A stretch of 64,000 bases of DNA. Origin: Pseudomaricurvus alcaniphilus. Lineage in GTDB: Bacteria; Pseudomonadota; Gammaproteobacteria; Pseudomonadales; Cellvibrionaceae. The stretch covers positions 1 through 64,000 of the forward strand of contig NZ_JAAOIX010000013.1 in the NCBI RefSeq assembly GCF_011440395.1. Direction: 5' to 3'. The first letter of the stretch is position 1, and each line of letters begins with the position of its first letter. Shown here piece after piece: positions 33,478 through 42,135 of this stretch. The position numbers and the translations under genes are program-made. The notes below the pieces were generated by a model. The model ran no database searches, was not told where the DNA came from, and saw only the letters and a program-made list of their open reading frames with translations.

Positions 33478-35724
33478 TTAACTCACTGCTGCCCCGTCCA
33501 CCTTCTGGAAGCCGCGCGGCAATTTATTCCCGCGCCGCCCGCGCTCGCCCCGGTAATGCTCCAGGTCGCTGAGCTTCAGCGACAGGTGGCGCTTGCCCGA
33601 GTAGATGGTCAACTGCGCCCCGCTGCCAACCACCACCAGCGCCACCAGGTACTCCTCCCGGCTCTGTACTCGCGCCGAGGGAATATTCATGATCTTGTTA
33701 CCTTTGCCCCGCGCCAGTTCCGGCAGCTCGCGCACCGGGAACACCAGCAGCCGTCCTTCATTGCTGATGGCGGCGACCAGGTCCGCATCCATATCGCCGA
33801 TCACCAACGGTGCCAGCACCCGTCCGCCTTTGGGCAGGCTGAGGCTGGCCTTGCCGGCCTTGTTCTTACTCTGCAGATCCGCCAGTTTACCGACAAAACC
33901 ATAACCCGCATCGGACGCCAACAGGATGCGCTGCTCATCCGGCCCCATTAGCACCCCTTCAAAGGTCGCCCCGCTGGGCGGGTTGAGGCGGCCGCTGATG
34001 GGCTCGCCCTGGCCCCGTGCCGAGGGCAGGGTGTGGGCTGCCAGGGCGTAGCTGCGGCCGGTCGAGTCCAGCAGGATCACCTGCTGGTTGGTCTTGCCCT
34101 GGGCGGCGAGTTTGAACTTGTCGCCGGATTTGTAACTCAGCGCTGTCGGGTCGAGGTCGTGGCCCTTGGCGGCCCGAATCCAGCCCTTGTCAGAAATCAC
34201 CACCGTCACCGGTTCGCTGCCGAGCAGGTCCATCTCGTTAAACGCCTGGGCCTCGCCACGGCTGACAATGGGGGAGCGACGGTCATCGCCAAACTCTTCC
34301 GCCGCCGCCTGCAATTCCTTCTTCACCAGGCTCTTCATGCGCCGGGTGGAATCCAGGGTCTGGCGCAGGTCTTCCCGCTCCTTCTCCAGCGCGGCCTTCT
34401 CCTCCAGGATCTTCATCTCTTCCAGCCGCGCCAGTTGCCGCAACTTGGTTTCGAGAATGTACTCGGCCTGCATCTCGATAAGGTTAAAGCGCTCCATCAG
34501 CACCGGCTTGGGATGCTCCTCAGTGCGGATGATGTGGATCACCTCATCCAGGTTGAGGTAGACGATCAACAGCGCCGCCAGGCGCTGCAGTCGCTCTTCC
34601 ACCCGCGCCAGTCGATATTCCAGCCGGCGCCGCACGGTGACCATGCGGAAGCTCAACCACTCGCTGAGGATGCCGTTGAGCGGCTTCACCTGGGGCAAGC
34701 CGTCGATGCCAATCATATTCAAATTGACCCGGTAGGTGCGCTCCAGGTCAGTGGTGGCAAACAGGTGGTTCATCAGGGCATCGATATCGACCCGGTTGGA
34801 GCGCGGAATAATCACCAGCCGGGTGGGGTTTTCATGATCCGACTCGTCGCGCAGGTCCGCCACCATAGGCAGCTTTTTCGCCTGCATCTGCGCGGCAATC
34901 TGCTCCAGCACCTTGGCTCCACTGACCTGGTAGGGCAGCGCCGTAACCACCACATCGCCACTTTCCCGCGTCCACAGTGCCCTGACCCGCAGGCTGCCGC
35001 GGCCGCTCTCGTACATTTTCTGCAGTTCGGCCCGGGGGGTGATCAACTCCGACTCCGTGGGCATATCCGGCCCCGGAATAAACTCCATCAACTCGGCGAC
35101 ACTGGCCTTCGGGTTGTCCAGCAAATGAATGGTGGCCTGCACCACTTCGCGCAGGTTATGGGGCGGAATGTCGGTCGCCATGCCCACCGCTATGCCGGTG
35201 GTGCCGTTCAGCAACACATTGGGCACTCGCGCCGGCAGCACCGTTGGCTCGTCCATGGTGCCGTCGAAGTTGGGCTGCCAATCCACAGTGCCCTGCCCCA
35301 ACTCGGACAGCAGCGCCTCACTGTAGCGGGTCAGGCGCGATTCGGTGTAACGCATGGCGGCAAAGGATTTGGGGTCATCGGCGGAACCCCAGTTGCCCTG
35401 CCCGTCCACCAGCGGATAGCGATAGGAGAATGGCTGCGCCATCAACACCATGGCCTCGTAGGCGGCGGAATCCCCGTGCGGGTGGAATTTACCGATCACG
35501 TCACCCACGGTGCGGGCCGACTTCTTGAACTTGGCCGAGGACTTTAACCCCAGCTCGCTCATGGCGTAGACAATACGCCGCTGCACCGGCTTCAGGCCGT
35601 CGCCGATGCTGGGCAGGGCCCGGTCGAGAATGACGTACATGGAGTAATCCAGGTAGGCCTTCTCGGCATAGGTTTTCAGCGGAATACGTTCAGTTGAATC
35701 CAGAGGAGAAACCTCAGTGGTCAT
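33478..35724 (-). CDS. parC: DNA topoisomerase IV subunit A
   Basis: A 748-residue type IIA topoisomerase subunit that unlinks daughter chromosomes. The active-site tyrosine is in [10 protein letters not shown], and the quinolone-resistance region reads [19 protein letters not shown], with the serine and glutamate of susceptible enzymes in place. The C-terminal beta-pinwheel (about 495-740) has GKTNQQ, GYGFVGK and [10 protein letters not shown] blades. ParE is not adjacent. The start [29 protein letters not shown] is normal. Confidence 0.97.
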   Translation of the reverse strand: MTTEVSPLDSTERIPLKTYAEKAYLDYSMYVILDRALPSIGDGLKPVQRRIVYAMSELGLKSSAKFKKSARTVGDVIGKFHPHGDSAAYEAMVLMAQPFSYRYPLVDGQGNWGSADDPKSFAAMRYTESRLTRYSEALLSELGQGTVDWQPNFDGTMDEPTVLPARVPNVLLNGTTGIAVGMATDIPPHNLREVVQATIHLLDNPKASVAELMEFIPGPDMPTESELITPRAELQKMYESGRGSLRVRALWTRESGDVVVTALPYQVSGAKVLEQIAAQMQAKKLPMVADLRDESDHENPTRLVIIPRSNRVDIDALMNHLFATTDLERTYRVNLNMIGIDGLPQVKPLNGILSEWLSFRMVTVRRRLEYRLARVEERLQRLAALLIVYLNLDEVIHIIRTEEHPKPVLMERFNLIEMQAEYILETKLRQLARLEEMKILEEKAALEKEREDLRQTLDSTRRMKSLVKKELQAAAEEFGDDRRSPIVSRGEAQAFNEMDLLGSEPVTVVISDKGWIRAAKGHDLDPTALSYKSGDKFKLAAQGKTNQQVILLDSTGRSYALAAHTLPSARGQGEPISGRLNPPSGATFEGVLMGPDEQRILLASDAGYGFVGKLADLQSKNKAGKASLSLPKGGRVLAPLVIGDMDADLVAAISNEGRLLVFPVRELPELARGKGNKIMNIPSARVQSREEYLVALVVVGSGAQLTIYSGKRHLSLKLSDLEHYRGERGRRGNKLPRGFQKVDGAAVS

Positions 35725-36033
35725 AGATTATCCTATATGGTCAAGCAGCAAACATCTGGCAGTGGTGATTGGTTCAGGGTGGCCCAGCTTATAGCAAATA
35801 GCGCCACCAGGCAGCAGGAAATCCACCGGCATCGAGCCTCTACCATTGCCCCACCAACCCTGCCCGTCATCAGGCGGCGCGATTATAACCCGTAAAGCCC
35901 GCGCGTAAATCCGGGACCGGTCGGGGCCCGGGTAAAGTGCTACACTTTGCCGCAGGTAGCCAACACACCGCAACCCGGGAGTCACTGGCCAATCCAGAAC
36001 CTCCCCAAGCCTGCAAACTGCGCGAGGAACCCA
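35725..36033. promoter_or_regulatory. divergent intergenic region parC / lemA
   Basis: 309 bases without a gene. A small inverted repeat (aaagtgctacacttt, 35935-35949) lies upstream of lemA and may be a regulator site. Confidence 0.4.
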
Positions 36034-36630
36034 ATGGAAATATCCACCATCATCGGCTGGGCTGTACTTATTGGCCTGGTTTTTTACGTCATCAATATCT
36101 ACAACACCCTGGTCAGCCTGAAAAACCGCTACCAGAACGGCTTTTCACAAATCGAGGTGCAACTGAAGCGCCGCTACGACCTGATTCCCAATCTGATAGC
36201 GACGGCAAAGGGATACCTGAAACACGAACGGGAAACCCTGGAAGCGGTCATCAGTGCCCGCAACGGCGCCCTGGCCGGCCTGCAGGCAGCGGCCAGCGCA
36301 CCGGGCGACAGTGATGCCATGGCCAGGCTCGGCGCCGCAGAGGGAAACCTGAGCGCAGCCCTGGGGCGCCTGAATGTGGTAATGGAAGCCTATCCGGACC
36401 TCAAGGCCAGCCAGAATATGCTGCAGGTGGCGGAGGAATTGACCAGCACCGAAAACAAGGTGGCCTTCTCCCGCCAGGCGTTTAACGATGCGGTAACCGC
36501 CTACAACACCTATCGGCAGAGCTTCCCGCCGGTATTTTTCGCTGGCTTCTTCGGCCATCGCAGCGATGCCAGCCTGCTGGAATTTGCCGACAGCGCCGCC
36601 ATCCAGGCCGCTCCCACTGTCGCCTTCTAG
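36034..36630 (+). CDS. lemA: LemA family membrane protein
   Basis: A 198-residue protein with one N-terminal membrane helix (IIGWAVLIGLVFYVINIYN) and a long alpha-helical cytosolic part: NRYQNGFSQIEVQLKRRYDLIPNLIATAKGYLKHE is the family core, and ENKVAFSRQAFNDAVTAYNTY ends it. LemA often pairs with a membrane M48 protease, as here. Start ATG at 36034 preceded by GAGGAA. The TAG stop is part of the left arm of the inverted-repeat element 36628-36794. Confidence 0.93.
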   Translation: MEISTIIGWAVLIGLVFYVINIYNTLVSLKNRYQNGFSQIEVQLKRRYDLIPNLIATAKGYLKHERETLEAVISARNGALAGLQAAASAPGDSDAMARLGAAEGNLSAALGRLNVVMEAYPDLKASQNMLQVAEELTSTENKVAFSRQAFNDAVTAYNTYRQSFPPVFFAGFFGHRSDASLLEFADSAAIQAAPTVAF

Positions 36631-36794
36631 GAGCCTGTCGGACTTAGGGTTGCCCTGCTGCGAAAAAGCCGAGCTTGGCCGTTTTTTAACCATTTTCTCG
36701 TTAAATAGAACCACTATTCGCCTCAAAAATGGTTAAAAACTGACTCAAATCGGACTTTCTCTCGCTACGGGCACCTAAGTCCGACAGGCTCCTA
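36628..36794. repeat. 167-bp inverted-repeat (MITE-like) element between lemA and M48 protease gene
   Basis: The 21-bp ends (36628-36648 and 36774-36794) are perfect reverse complements: one reads taggagcctgtcggac plus ttagg, the other its inverse. Inside, ttttttaacca / tggttaaaaa arms continue the fold, so the whole element can make one long hairpin. It has no coding capacity. Its left end supplies the lemA stop codon. Similar gcctgtcggactta-ended repeats are familiar from intergenic regions of marine gammaproteobacteria (recollection, not checked). Confidence 0.75.
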
Positions 36795-36977
36795 GGGAAT
36801 GACTTGCGCTCGGGAGTGACTTGCAGAAAGTGACTTACAGAAAGCGACTTGCAGCAAGTGACTTGTTAAGAAAAACGGCTGCCGCCCTGGGGCCCTGACC
36901 ATCAGTTTCAACAGCCGTACCACCACCGGCATTGCCCCCTCCACCCGGGTGATGCCCCGCGGAGACCAACAGGCAAC

Positions 36978-38972
36978 ATGGATTTTTTTCAACACCAGGA
37001 CCAGGCGCGTAAAAACAGTCGCCGCCTGCTGGTCTTTTTCCTGGCCGCGGTGCTCGCACTGATTGCCATCACCACCTTCTTTATCAGCGCCGTGCTCTAT
37101 TACCTCGATGGCAACAGCGGGCTCGGGCATACAGCGTCGGCTGGCCGCCAACCGGGCGGACTCGAGCAGATGTTCAACTGGGAGCTGAGCGGGATGATTG
37201 CCCTGGTGGTAGTGTTTATCGTCGCCGTCGGCAGTGGCTACCGGCTGCTGCAATTGCGCGCCGGTGGCGACAGTATCGCCGCTGCTCTGGGGGGCAGGCG
37301 CCTGCAGCCCAATAGCGCGACCCCAAGCGAGCGCCGCCTGCTGAACGTAGTGGAGGAAATGGCGATTGCCTCCGGCACCCCGGTGCCCTCGGTCTATCTG
37401 CTGGAGGAGAGTGGCATCAACGCCTTTGCCGCCGGTCACAGCAGCAGCAACGCGGTGATTGGCATCACCCGCGGCTGCATGGAACTGCTCGACCGCGACC
37501 AGCTGCAGGGGGTGATAGCCCATGAGTTCAGCCACATACTGCACGGCGATATGAAGCTCAACTTGCGCCTGCTGGGGGTGCTGCATGGCATCCTCCTGAT
37601 CGGGCTGCTGGGCTCCATGCTGCTGCGCGCCAGCAGCGGCCGCCGCAGCTATGGCATGCGGCGGCGGGACAAAAACTCCTCCGGACTAGCGCTGGTCGGG
37701 CTGGGGCTGGTGGTTATCGGGTACGCCGGCACCTTCCTTGGCAAGCTGATCAAAGCGGCGCTCAGCCGCCAGCGGGAGTTCCTGGCGGACGCTGCAGCGG
37801 TGCAATTCACCCGCAACCCCCGGGGCATCAGTGAGGCGCTGCAGGCCATTGGTGGCTACAGCCAGGGGTCGCGCCTGTCGCACCCGCAGGCGGAGGAATT
37901 CAGTCATATGTATTTCGGCGCCGGAGTGCGCACCGCGCTCGGCGGTATGCTGGCCACCCATCCGCCGCTGGCCGAGCGCATCCACCGCATCACCCCCGGC
38001 TGGAATGGTCGCTACCCCGAAATCAAACTCGCGGCGAGTGCCACGGCAACCGCAGCGGCGGGCAACACTCATTCAGCGACCGACTCTGGACTCGCCGCCG
38101 GCATCACTGCCAGCTCTACCAGCACTGCCAGCGCTACCGATACAAACGGCGCTGCCAGCGGCAATAGCGAATCCGGCGCCGACCTGACTCACATTGCCAA
38201 CCCCGGGGCCCAGCACCTGGACCGGGCGGCCAGCTTGCTCAGTCAACTGCCCGACCCACTGCGCCAGGCCGCACGGGAACCCTTCAGTGCCCGCGCCATT
38301 ATTTACAACCTGCTGCTGCAGCCGGATGCCGGCGATACAGCAGCCCGCCAGTGGCAGCAACTGCAGCAGCGGGCACACCCGGCCGTGGTCAAGCTCACCC
38401 GCCAACTGCACAGCCAGGTAACCGACCTGCCCCGGCCCACCAGACTGCCACTGTTCGAGCTCACCCTGCCCGCCCTGAGAACTCTGTCAGCGCCACAATA
38501 CCGGGTCTTCAAAACCAACGTCGCAGCCCTGATCAAAGCCGACCGCGAGGTGGCCGTGTTCGAGTGGGCCCTGTACCGGATGCTGGTCAATGCGCTGGAA
38601 CCCGCCCCACGGCAAAGCGGCAGCAACACGGACCTCCGCCAGCTGGGGGTTCCCATCCAACAACTGTTGAGCAGCCTCTGCCACAGCGACCAACAGCAGC
38701 AAGAGACGGTAGCGGCGGCTTATAGTGCCGGCATGTCACAATTGGGCCTGACCAACCTGCCGCTATTGGACCGCAACCGCATAACACTGCCACTGCTCGA
38801 TGCCGCCATCAAACAACTGCAAGCGCTAAAACCCCTGCAAAAACCGGCGCTGCTCAAGGCGCTGCTGGTCTGCATTCGACACGATCAGCAGATCACCGCC
38901 GCCGAGTACGAGCTATTCCGCGCCGTGGCCGATTGCCTCGACTGCCCAGTGCCGCCGCTGCTGGAAAGATAA
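36978..38972 (+). CDS. M48 family membrane metalloprotease with long C-terminal extension
   Basis: A 664-residue protein: two N-terminal membrane helices (about 18-41, 73-90), then an HtpX-like M48 domain with zinc motif HEFSH (residue ~179) and the third ligand region SRQREFLADAAAV, with further hydrophobic segments between them. Residues ~345-400 are a Ser/Thr/Ala-rich linker. The last ~250 residues are helical with LPLFELTLPALRTLSAPQYRVF and LIKADREVAVFEWALYRML, resembling a TerB-like fold. It follows lemA; together they probably act in envelope protein quality control. Confidence 0.9.
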   Translation: MDFFQHQDQARKNSRRLLVFFLAAVLALIAITTFFISAVLYYLDGNSGLGHTASAGRQPGGLEQMFNWELSGMIALVVVFIVAVGSGYRLLQLRAGGDSIAAALGGRRLQPNSATPSERRLLNVVEEMAIASGTPVPSVYLLEESGINAFAAGHSSSNAVIGITRGCMELLDRDQLQGVIAHEFSHILHGDMKLNLRLLGVLHGILLIGLLGSMLLRASSGRRSYGMRRRDKNSSGLALVGLGLVVIGYAGTFLGKLIKAALSRQREFLADAAAVQFTRNPRGISEALQAIGGYSQGSRLSHPQAEEFSHMYFGAGVRTALGGMLATHPPLAERIHRITPGWNGRYPEIKLAASATATAAAGNTHSATDSGLAAGITASSTSTASATDTNGAASGNSESGADLTHIANPGAQHLDRAASLLSQLPDPLRQAAREPFSARAIIYNLLLQPDAGDTAARQWQQLQQRAHPAVVKLTRQLHSQVTDLPRPTRLPLFELTLPALRTLSAPQYRVFKTNVAALIKADREVAVFEWALYRMLVNALEPAPRQSGSNTDLRQLGVPIQQLLSSLCHSDQQQQETVAAAYSAGMSQLGLTNLPLLDRNRITLPLLDAAIKQLQALKPLQKPALLKALLVCIRHDQQITAAEYELFRAVADCLDCPVPPLLER

Positions 38973-39006
38973 GCCCAATGTAAAAATGTCACCACCTGAA
39001 ACAAGC

Positions 39007-39030
39007 AAAGGGGCCAATGGCCCCTTTGTT
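39007..39030. terminator. terminator between M48 protease and Yip1 genes
   Basis: aaaggggcc-aat-ggcccctttgtt forms a strong hairpin between two convergent genes; the T/A tracts at its ends are short. Confidence 0.7.
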
Positions 39031-39057
39031 GTAGTCTGTTGTTGTCTGCCCGACAGG

Positions 39058-39675
39058 TCAGGTCACATACACCGGACCGATACCGATACTCCAAACAATG
39101 ACCGAACCGACCCGCACCACTACCATCATCACCAGCCCCACGGTTACCACCGAGGTCGCGTACATAAATGCGCGCTCCTTGGGAATATTCATCAGGATTG
39201 GAATGCCCTCGTAGACCAGGTACACCGAGTAGCACCCGGCAATCACCGTGACGATGGCGTTTAACCACAGATCCGGATAGACACCAAAAATTCCCACCAG
39301 GAACACCGGCACGGTAATGTACACCGCCAGCGCCGTACCTTCGTAGTGACGCTTCTCTTCACCGTCCTTGACCCCGTAGGTCTTGGCCATCCAGTTAATA
39401 AATTCACCCAGGACGTAGACCCCCACCAAAAATGCCACGTAGGTGGCAGCACAGAGGCTGAGCGCGCTCTCGGAGGTCAACCAGACTCGTTCACCATCGC
39501 CAATCACCCAGCCAACCTGGGTCACCCCGTAGTATGTAGCCAAAGGGGGAATCAGCGCTAAAAATGGCACGTGACTCAAAAATACCTGCAAGAACGAGTG
39601 TCGTTCATTGCGGATTGCTTTCCACTCGCTGTCCGGGTGCAACAGAATGCCGAGGGTATGTTCCAGTATGGCCAT
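39058..39675 (-). CDS. Yip1 domain membrane protein
   Basis: A 205-residue inner-membrane protein with five predicted helices. It starts MAILEHTLGILLHPDSEWKAIRNER, the usual bacterial Yip1 opening, followed by FLSHVPFLALIPPLATYYG and later helices (AVYITVPVFLVGIFGVYP, AIVTVIAGCYSVYLVYEGIPILM). Role unknown in bacteria. It is a single gene, divergent from cysK. Confidence 0.9.
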   Translation of the reverse strand: MAILEHTLGILLHPDSEWKAIRNERHSFLQVFLSHVPFLALIPPLATYYGVTQVGWVIGDGERVWLTSESALSLCAATYVAFLVGVYVLGEFINWMAKTYGVKDGEEKRHYEGTALAVYITVPVFLVGIFGVYPDLWLNAIVTVIAGCYSVYLVYEGIPILMNIPKERAFMYATSVVTVGLVMMVVVRVGSVIVWSIGIGPVYVT

Positions 39676-39874
39676 TCAATACTCCTTTTTAATTATGATT
39701 GGTTACAACCTTGCCGACAGTATTATGGACTTGGGTGCAACTCACCAATACGTTTTAATACTTATAAAAAAACCTCTAATACCTAACAGCTATATACAAT
39801 GACCTTGCTTAATAGGTTCGCGGGGGGTTCAATGTCTCTCCCCCAGCCGCGCAATAAACTTTTGGAGAGCATAG

Positions 39875-40843
39875 ATGAGCGCTATCTTCGACGACAATTC
39901 CCTGACCATTGGCAAGACCCCGTTGGTCAAACTGAATCGCATTACCGACAAGAATATTTTCGTCAAGTTGGAATCCCGCAACCCGGCCATGTCGGTAAAG
40001 TGCCGTATTGGCGCCAGCATGATCTGGGATGCCGAACAGCGCGGCGTACTCAAAGCGGGCATGACAGTGGTTGAACCCACCAGCGGCAATACCGGTATTG
40101 CCCTGGCTTTCGTGTGCGCCTCCCGGGGTTACCGGTTGGTGCTGACCATGCCCAACACCATGAGCCTGGAGCGGCGCCAGCTGATTAAAGCCCTTGGCGC
40201 AGAATTGCAATTGACCCCCGGCGAGCTGGGTATGAAAGGCGCGATCGCCAAAGCGGAAGAAATTGCCGCCGCAGACCCCGCAGGCACCTTTATGCCACGG
40301 CAGTTTGAAAACCCCGCCAACCCGGCCATTCACGAGCAGACCACCGGTCCGGAAATATACGCCGATACCGACGGCAAGATCGATTTCTTTGTGGCCGGCG
40401 TCGGCACCGGGGGCACCATTACCGGTGTTTCCCGCTACCTGAAAAACAGTCGTGGCCTGAAGTTGCAATGCATTGCGGTGGAGCCCGCGGCTTCGCCGGT
40501 GATCAGCCAGGCATTGGCCGGCCAGGAGCTGACGCCGTCTCCCCACAAGATACAGGGCATTGGTGCCGGCTTTATTCCCGCCAACCTCGACCTGTCCATA
40601 CTCGACGGTACCGTTCAGGTCAGCAATGAGGAGGCCATCGAGGTGGCGCGACGACTGATGAAAGAGGAGGGAATTCTGGCGGGAATATCCTGTGGTGCGG
40701 CGCTGAGCGCAGCACTCAAATTGGCCGAGCAATCAGAGAACGCCGGTAAAAACTTCGTGGTGATACTGCCGGATTCGGGCGAGCGCTACTTATCCAGCGC
40801 CCTCTTTGCTGGCCAGTTCAACGAGCAGGAATTACAGCAATAG
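39875..40843 (+). CDS. cysK: cysteine synthase A (O-acetylserine sulfhydrylase)
   Basis: A 322-residue PLP enzyme that makes cysteine from O-acetylserine and sulfide. The PLP lysine is in [11 protein letters not shown] (about residue 42), the substrate loop is [11 protein letters not shown], the phosphate-binding loop [11 protein letters not shown], and [11 protein letters not shown] the C-terminal site. The ending with [19 protein letters not shown] and no extra domain points to CysK rather than CysM. The start is preceded by GGAGAGCATAG. Upstream (39676-39874) is AT-rich promoter DNA. Confidence 0.95.
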   Translation: MSAIFDDNSLTIGKTPLVKLNRITDKNIFVKLESRNPAMSVKCRIGASMIWDAEQRGVLKAGMTVVEPTSGNTGIALAFVCASRGYRLVLTMPNTMSLERRQLIKALGAELQLTPGELGMKGAIAKAEEIAAADPAGTFMPRQFENPANPAIHEQTTGPEIYADTDGKIDFFVAGVGTGGTITGVSRYLKNSRGLKLQCIAVEPAASPVISQALAGQELTPSPHKIQGIGAGFIPANLDLSILDGTVQVSNEEAIEVARRLMKEEGILAGISCGAALSAALKLAEQSENAGKNFVVILPDSGERYLSSALFAGQFNEQELQQ

Positions 40844-40953
40844 CGGCCACACTGCCTAACAATTATCACTGGCAGGATCGCAACGCTAAGGGTGTGGGGT
40901 CTCACAAGCAAGCCTGACCGGCTTGCCCGCACCAGCGCTGCCGCGCTAGTGCT

Positions 40954-41376
40954 CTATTTCACCACCTTCAAGCTCGGGCGTTTGCTCTCCGCTTTGGCGG
41001 ATTCCAGCTTCGGTTTGGGCTTGGTTTTAGTGGGGTGCGGCGGCTCGGGCCCCTTCTCGGATTCCGGCTCAAAGATCATTCCCTGGCCATTTTCACGGGC
41101 GTAAACACCCAGCACCGCTGCGCAGGGCACAAAAATATCAGTGGGAATACCACCAAAACGGGCATTAAAGCTGACGAAATTACTTTCGATCGAGAGCTCC
41201 ATAACCGCAGTGGGGGCAATATTGAGGACAATTTGCCCTTCTTTATTGACGAACTGCTGCGGTACCTGCACACCGGGTGCGTGAGCATCAACCAGAATGT
41301 AGGGAGTACACTCGTTGTCCACTATCCAGTCGTACAGTGCACGAATCATGTAAGGTCGACTAGAAGTCATGCCCAT
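40954..41376 (-). CDS. sspB: ClpXP protease specificity-enhancing factor SspB
   Basis: A 140-residue adaptor that brings ssrA-tagged proteins to ClpXP. MTSSRPYMIRALYDWIVDNECTPYILVDA and FNARFGGIPTDIFVPCAAVLGVYARENGQGM form the tag-binding domain; a charged linker ends in PSLKVVK, the ClpX-docking tail. It follows sspA by 35 bases, same strand, the standard sspAB pair. Confidence 0.95.
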   Translation of the reverse strand: MGMTSSRPYMIRALYDWIVDNECTPYILVDAHAPGVQVPQQFVNKEGQIVLNIAPTAVMELSIESNFVSFNARFGGIPTDIFVPCAAVLGVYARENGQGMIFEPESEKGPEPPHPTKTKPKPKLESAKAESKRPSLKVVK

Positions 41377-41411
41377 TGTTGCTACTACTCCAGTGTTGAC
41401 TGCGCCCGGGA

Positions 41412-42050
41412 TCAGGCTTTGCGGCGCATTTCTTTTTCCATTTCAGTGAGGCTTTCCTGAAACGACTCACGGGCAAACAGGCGATCCATATAATCCTGCA
41501 GCGGCTTGACCTGCTTGGTTTTGGGCAGCGCAATTTCCATGTCGTCCAGGCGCCACAAGATAGGTCCCAGGCAACAATCTACAATAGTGAACTCCTCGCT
41601 CATAAAGTAGGGCAACTCGGAAAAAATGGGCGCGATGGTCATCAGGCTGTCGCGCAGGTCCTTGCGGGCCTTGGCCGCAGCCTCCTTGCTCTTGCCGCTG
41701 ACGATGATATCCACCAGCGGGCTCCAATCGTTCTCTATGCGGTGCATCCACAGGCGACTTTGCGCCCGGGCGACCGGGTATACGGGCAACAGCGGTGGAT
41801 GCGGAAAGCGTTCGTCCAGATACTCCATCATCACCTTGGTCTCGTACAGCGACAAGTCGCGATCAACCAGGGTTGGCAAGGCATTGTAGGGGTTCAGCTC
41901 GGCCAGTTCTTCAGGCTTGTTTTTGGGGTCAACGTCGATGATATCGACCGACACCCCTTTTTCTGCCAGCACGATACGAACCCGGTGACTGTAGTGGTCA
42001 CGCGCATCGGAAAAATAAGTCATGGAAGAACGTTTGGCGACAACGCCCAT
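41412..42050 (-). CDS. sspA: stringent starvation protein A
   Basis: A 212-residue GST-fold protein that binds RNA polymerase. The N-terminal thioredoxin-like part ([25 protein letters not shown]) and the helical C-terminal part ([28 protein letters not shown]) are typical. The ATG at 42048-42050 has GAGG nine bases upstream. It lies between petBC and sspB, as in most gammaproteobacteria. Confidence 0.95.
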   Translation of the reverse strand: MGVVAKRSSMTYFSDARDHYSHRVRIVLAEKGVSVDIIDVDPKNKPEELAELNPYNALPTLVDRDLSLYETKVMMEYLDERFPHPPLLPVYPVARAQSRLWMHRIENDWSPLVDIIVSGKSKEAAAKARKDLRDSLMTIAPIFSELPYFMSEEFTIVDCCLGPILWRLDDMEIALPKTKQVKPLQDYMDRLFARESFQESLTEMEKEMRRKA

Positions 42051-42135
42051 TAGCAATTACCTCAAAATAAATATTCAAAAACACAAAAGGGCGACCTGCC
42101 TGAGCAGCCCGCCCGAGAAACCCGCTGCCGAAATC

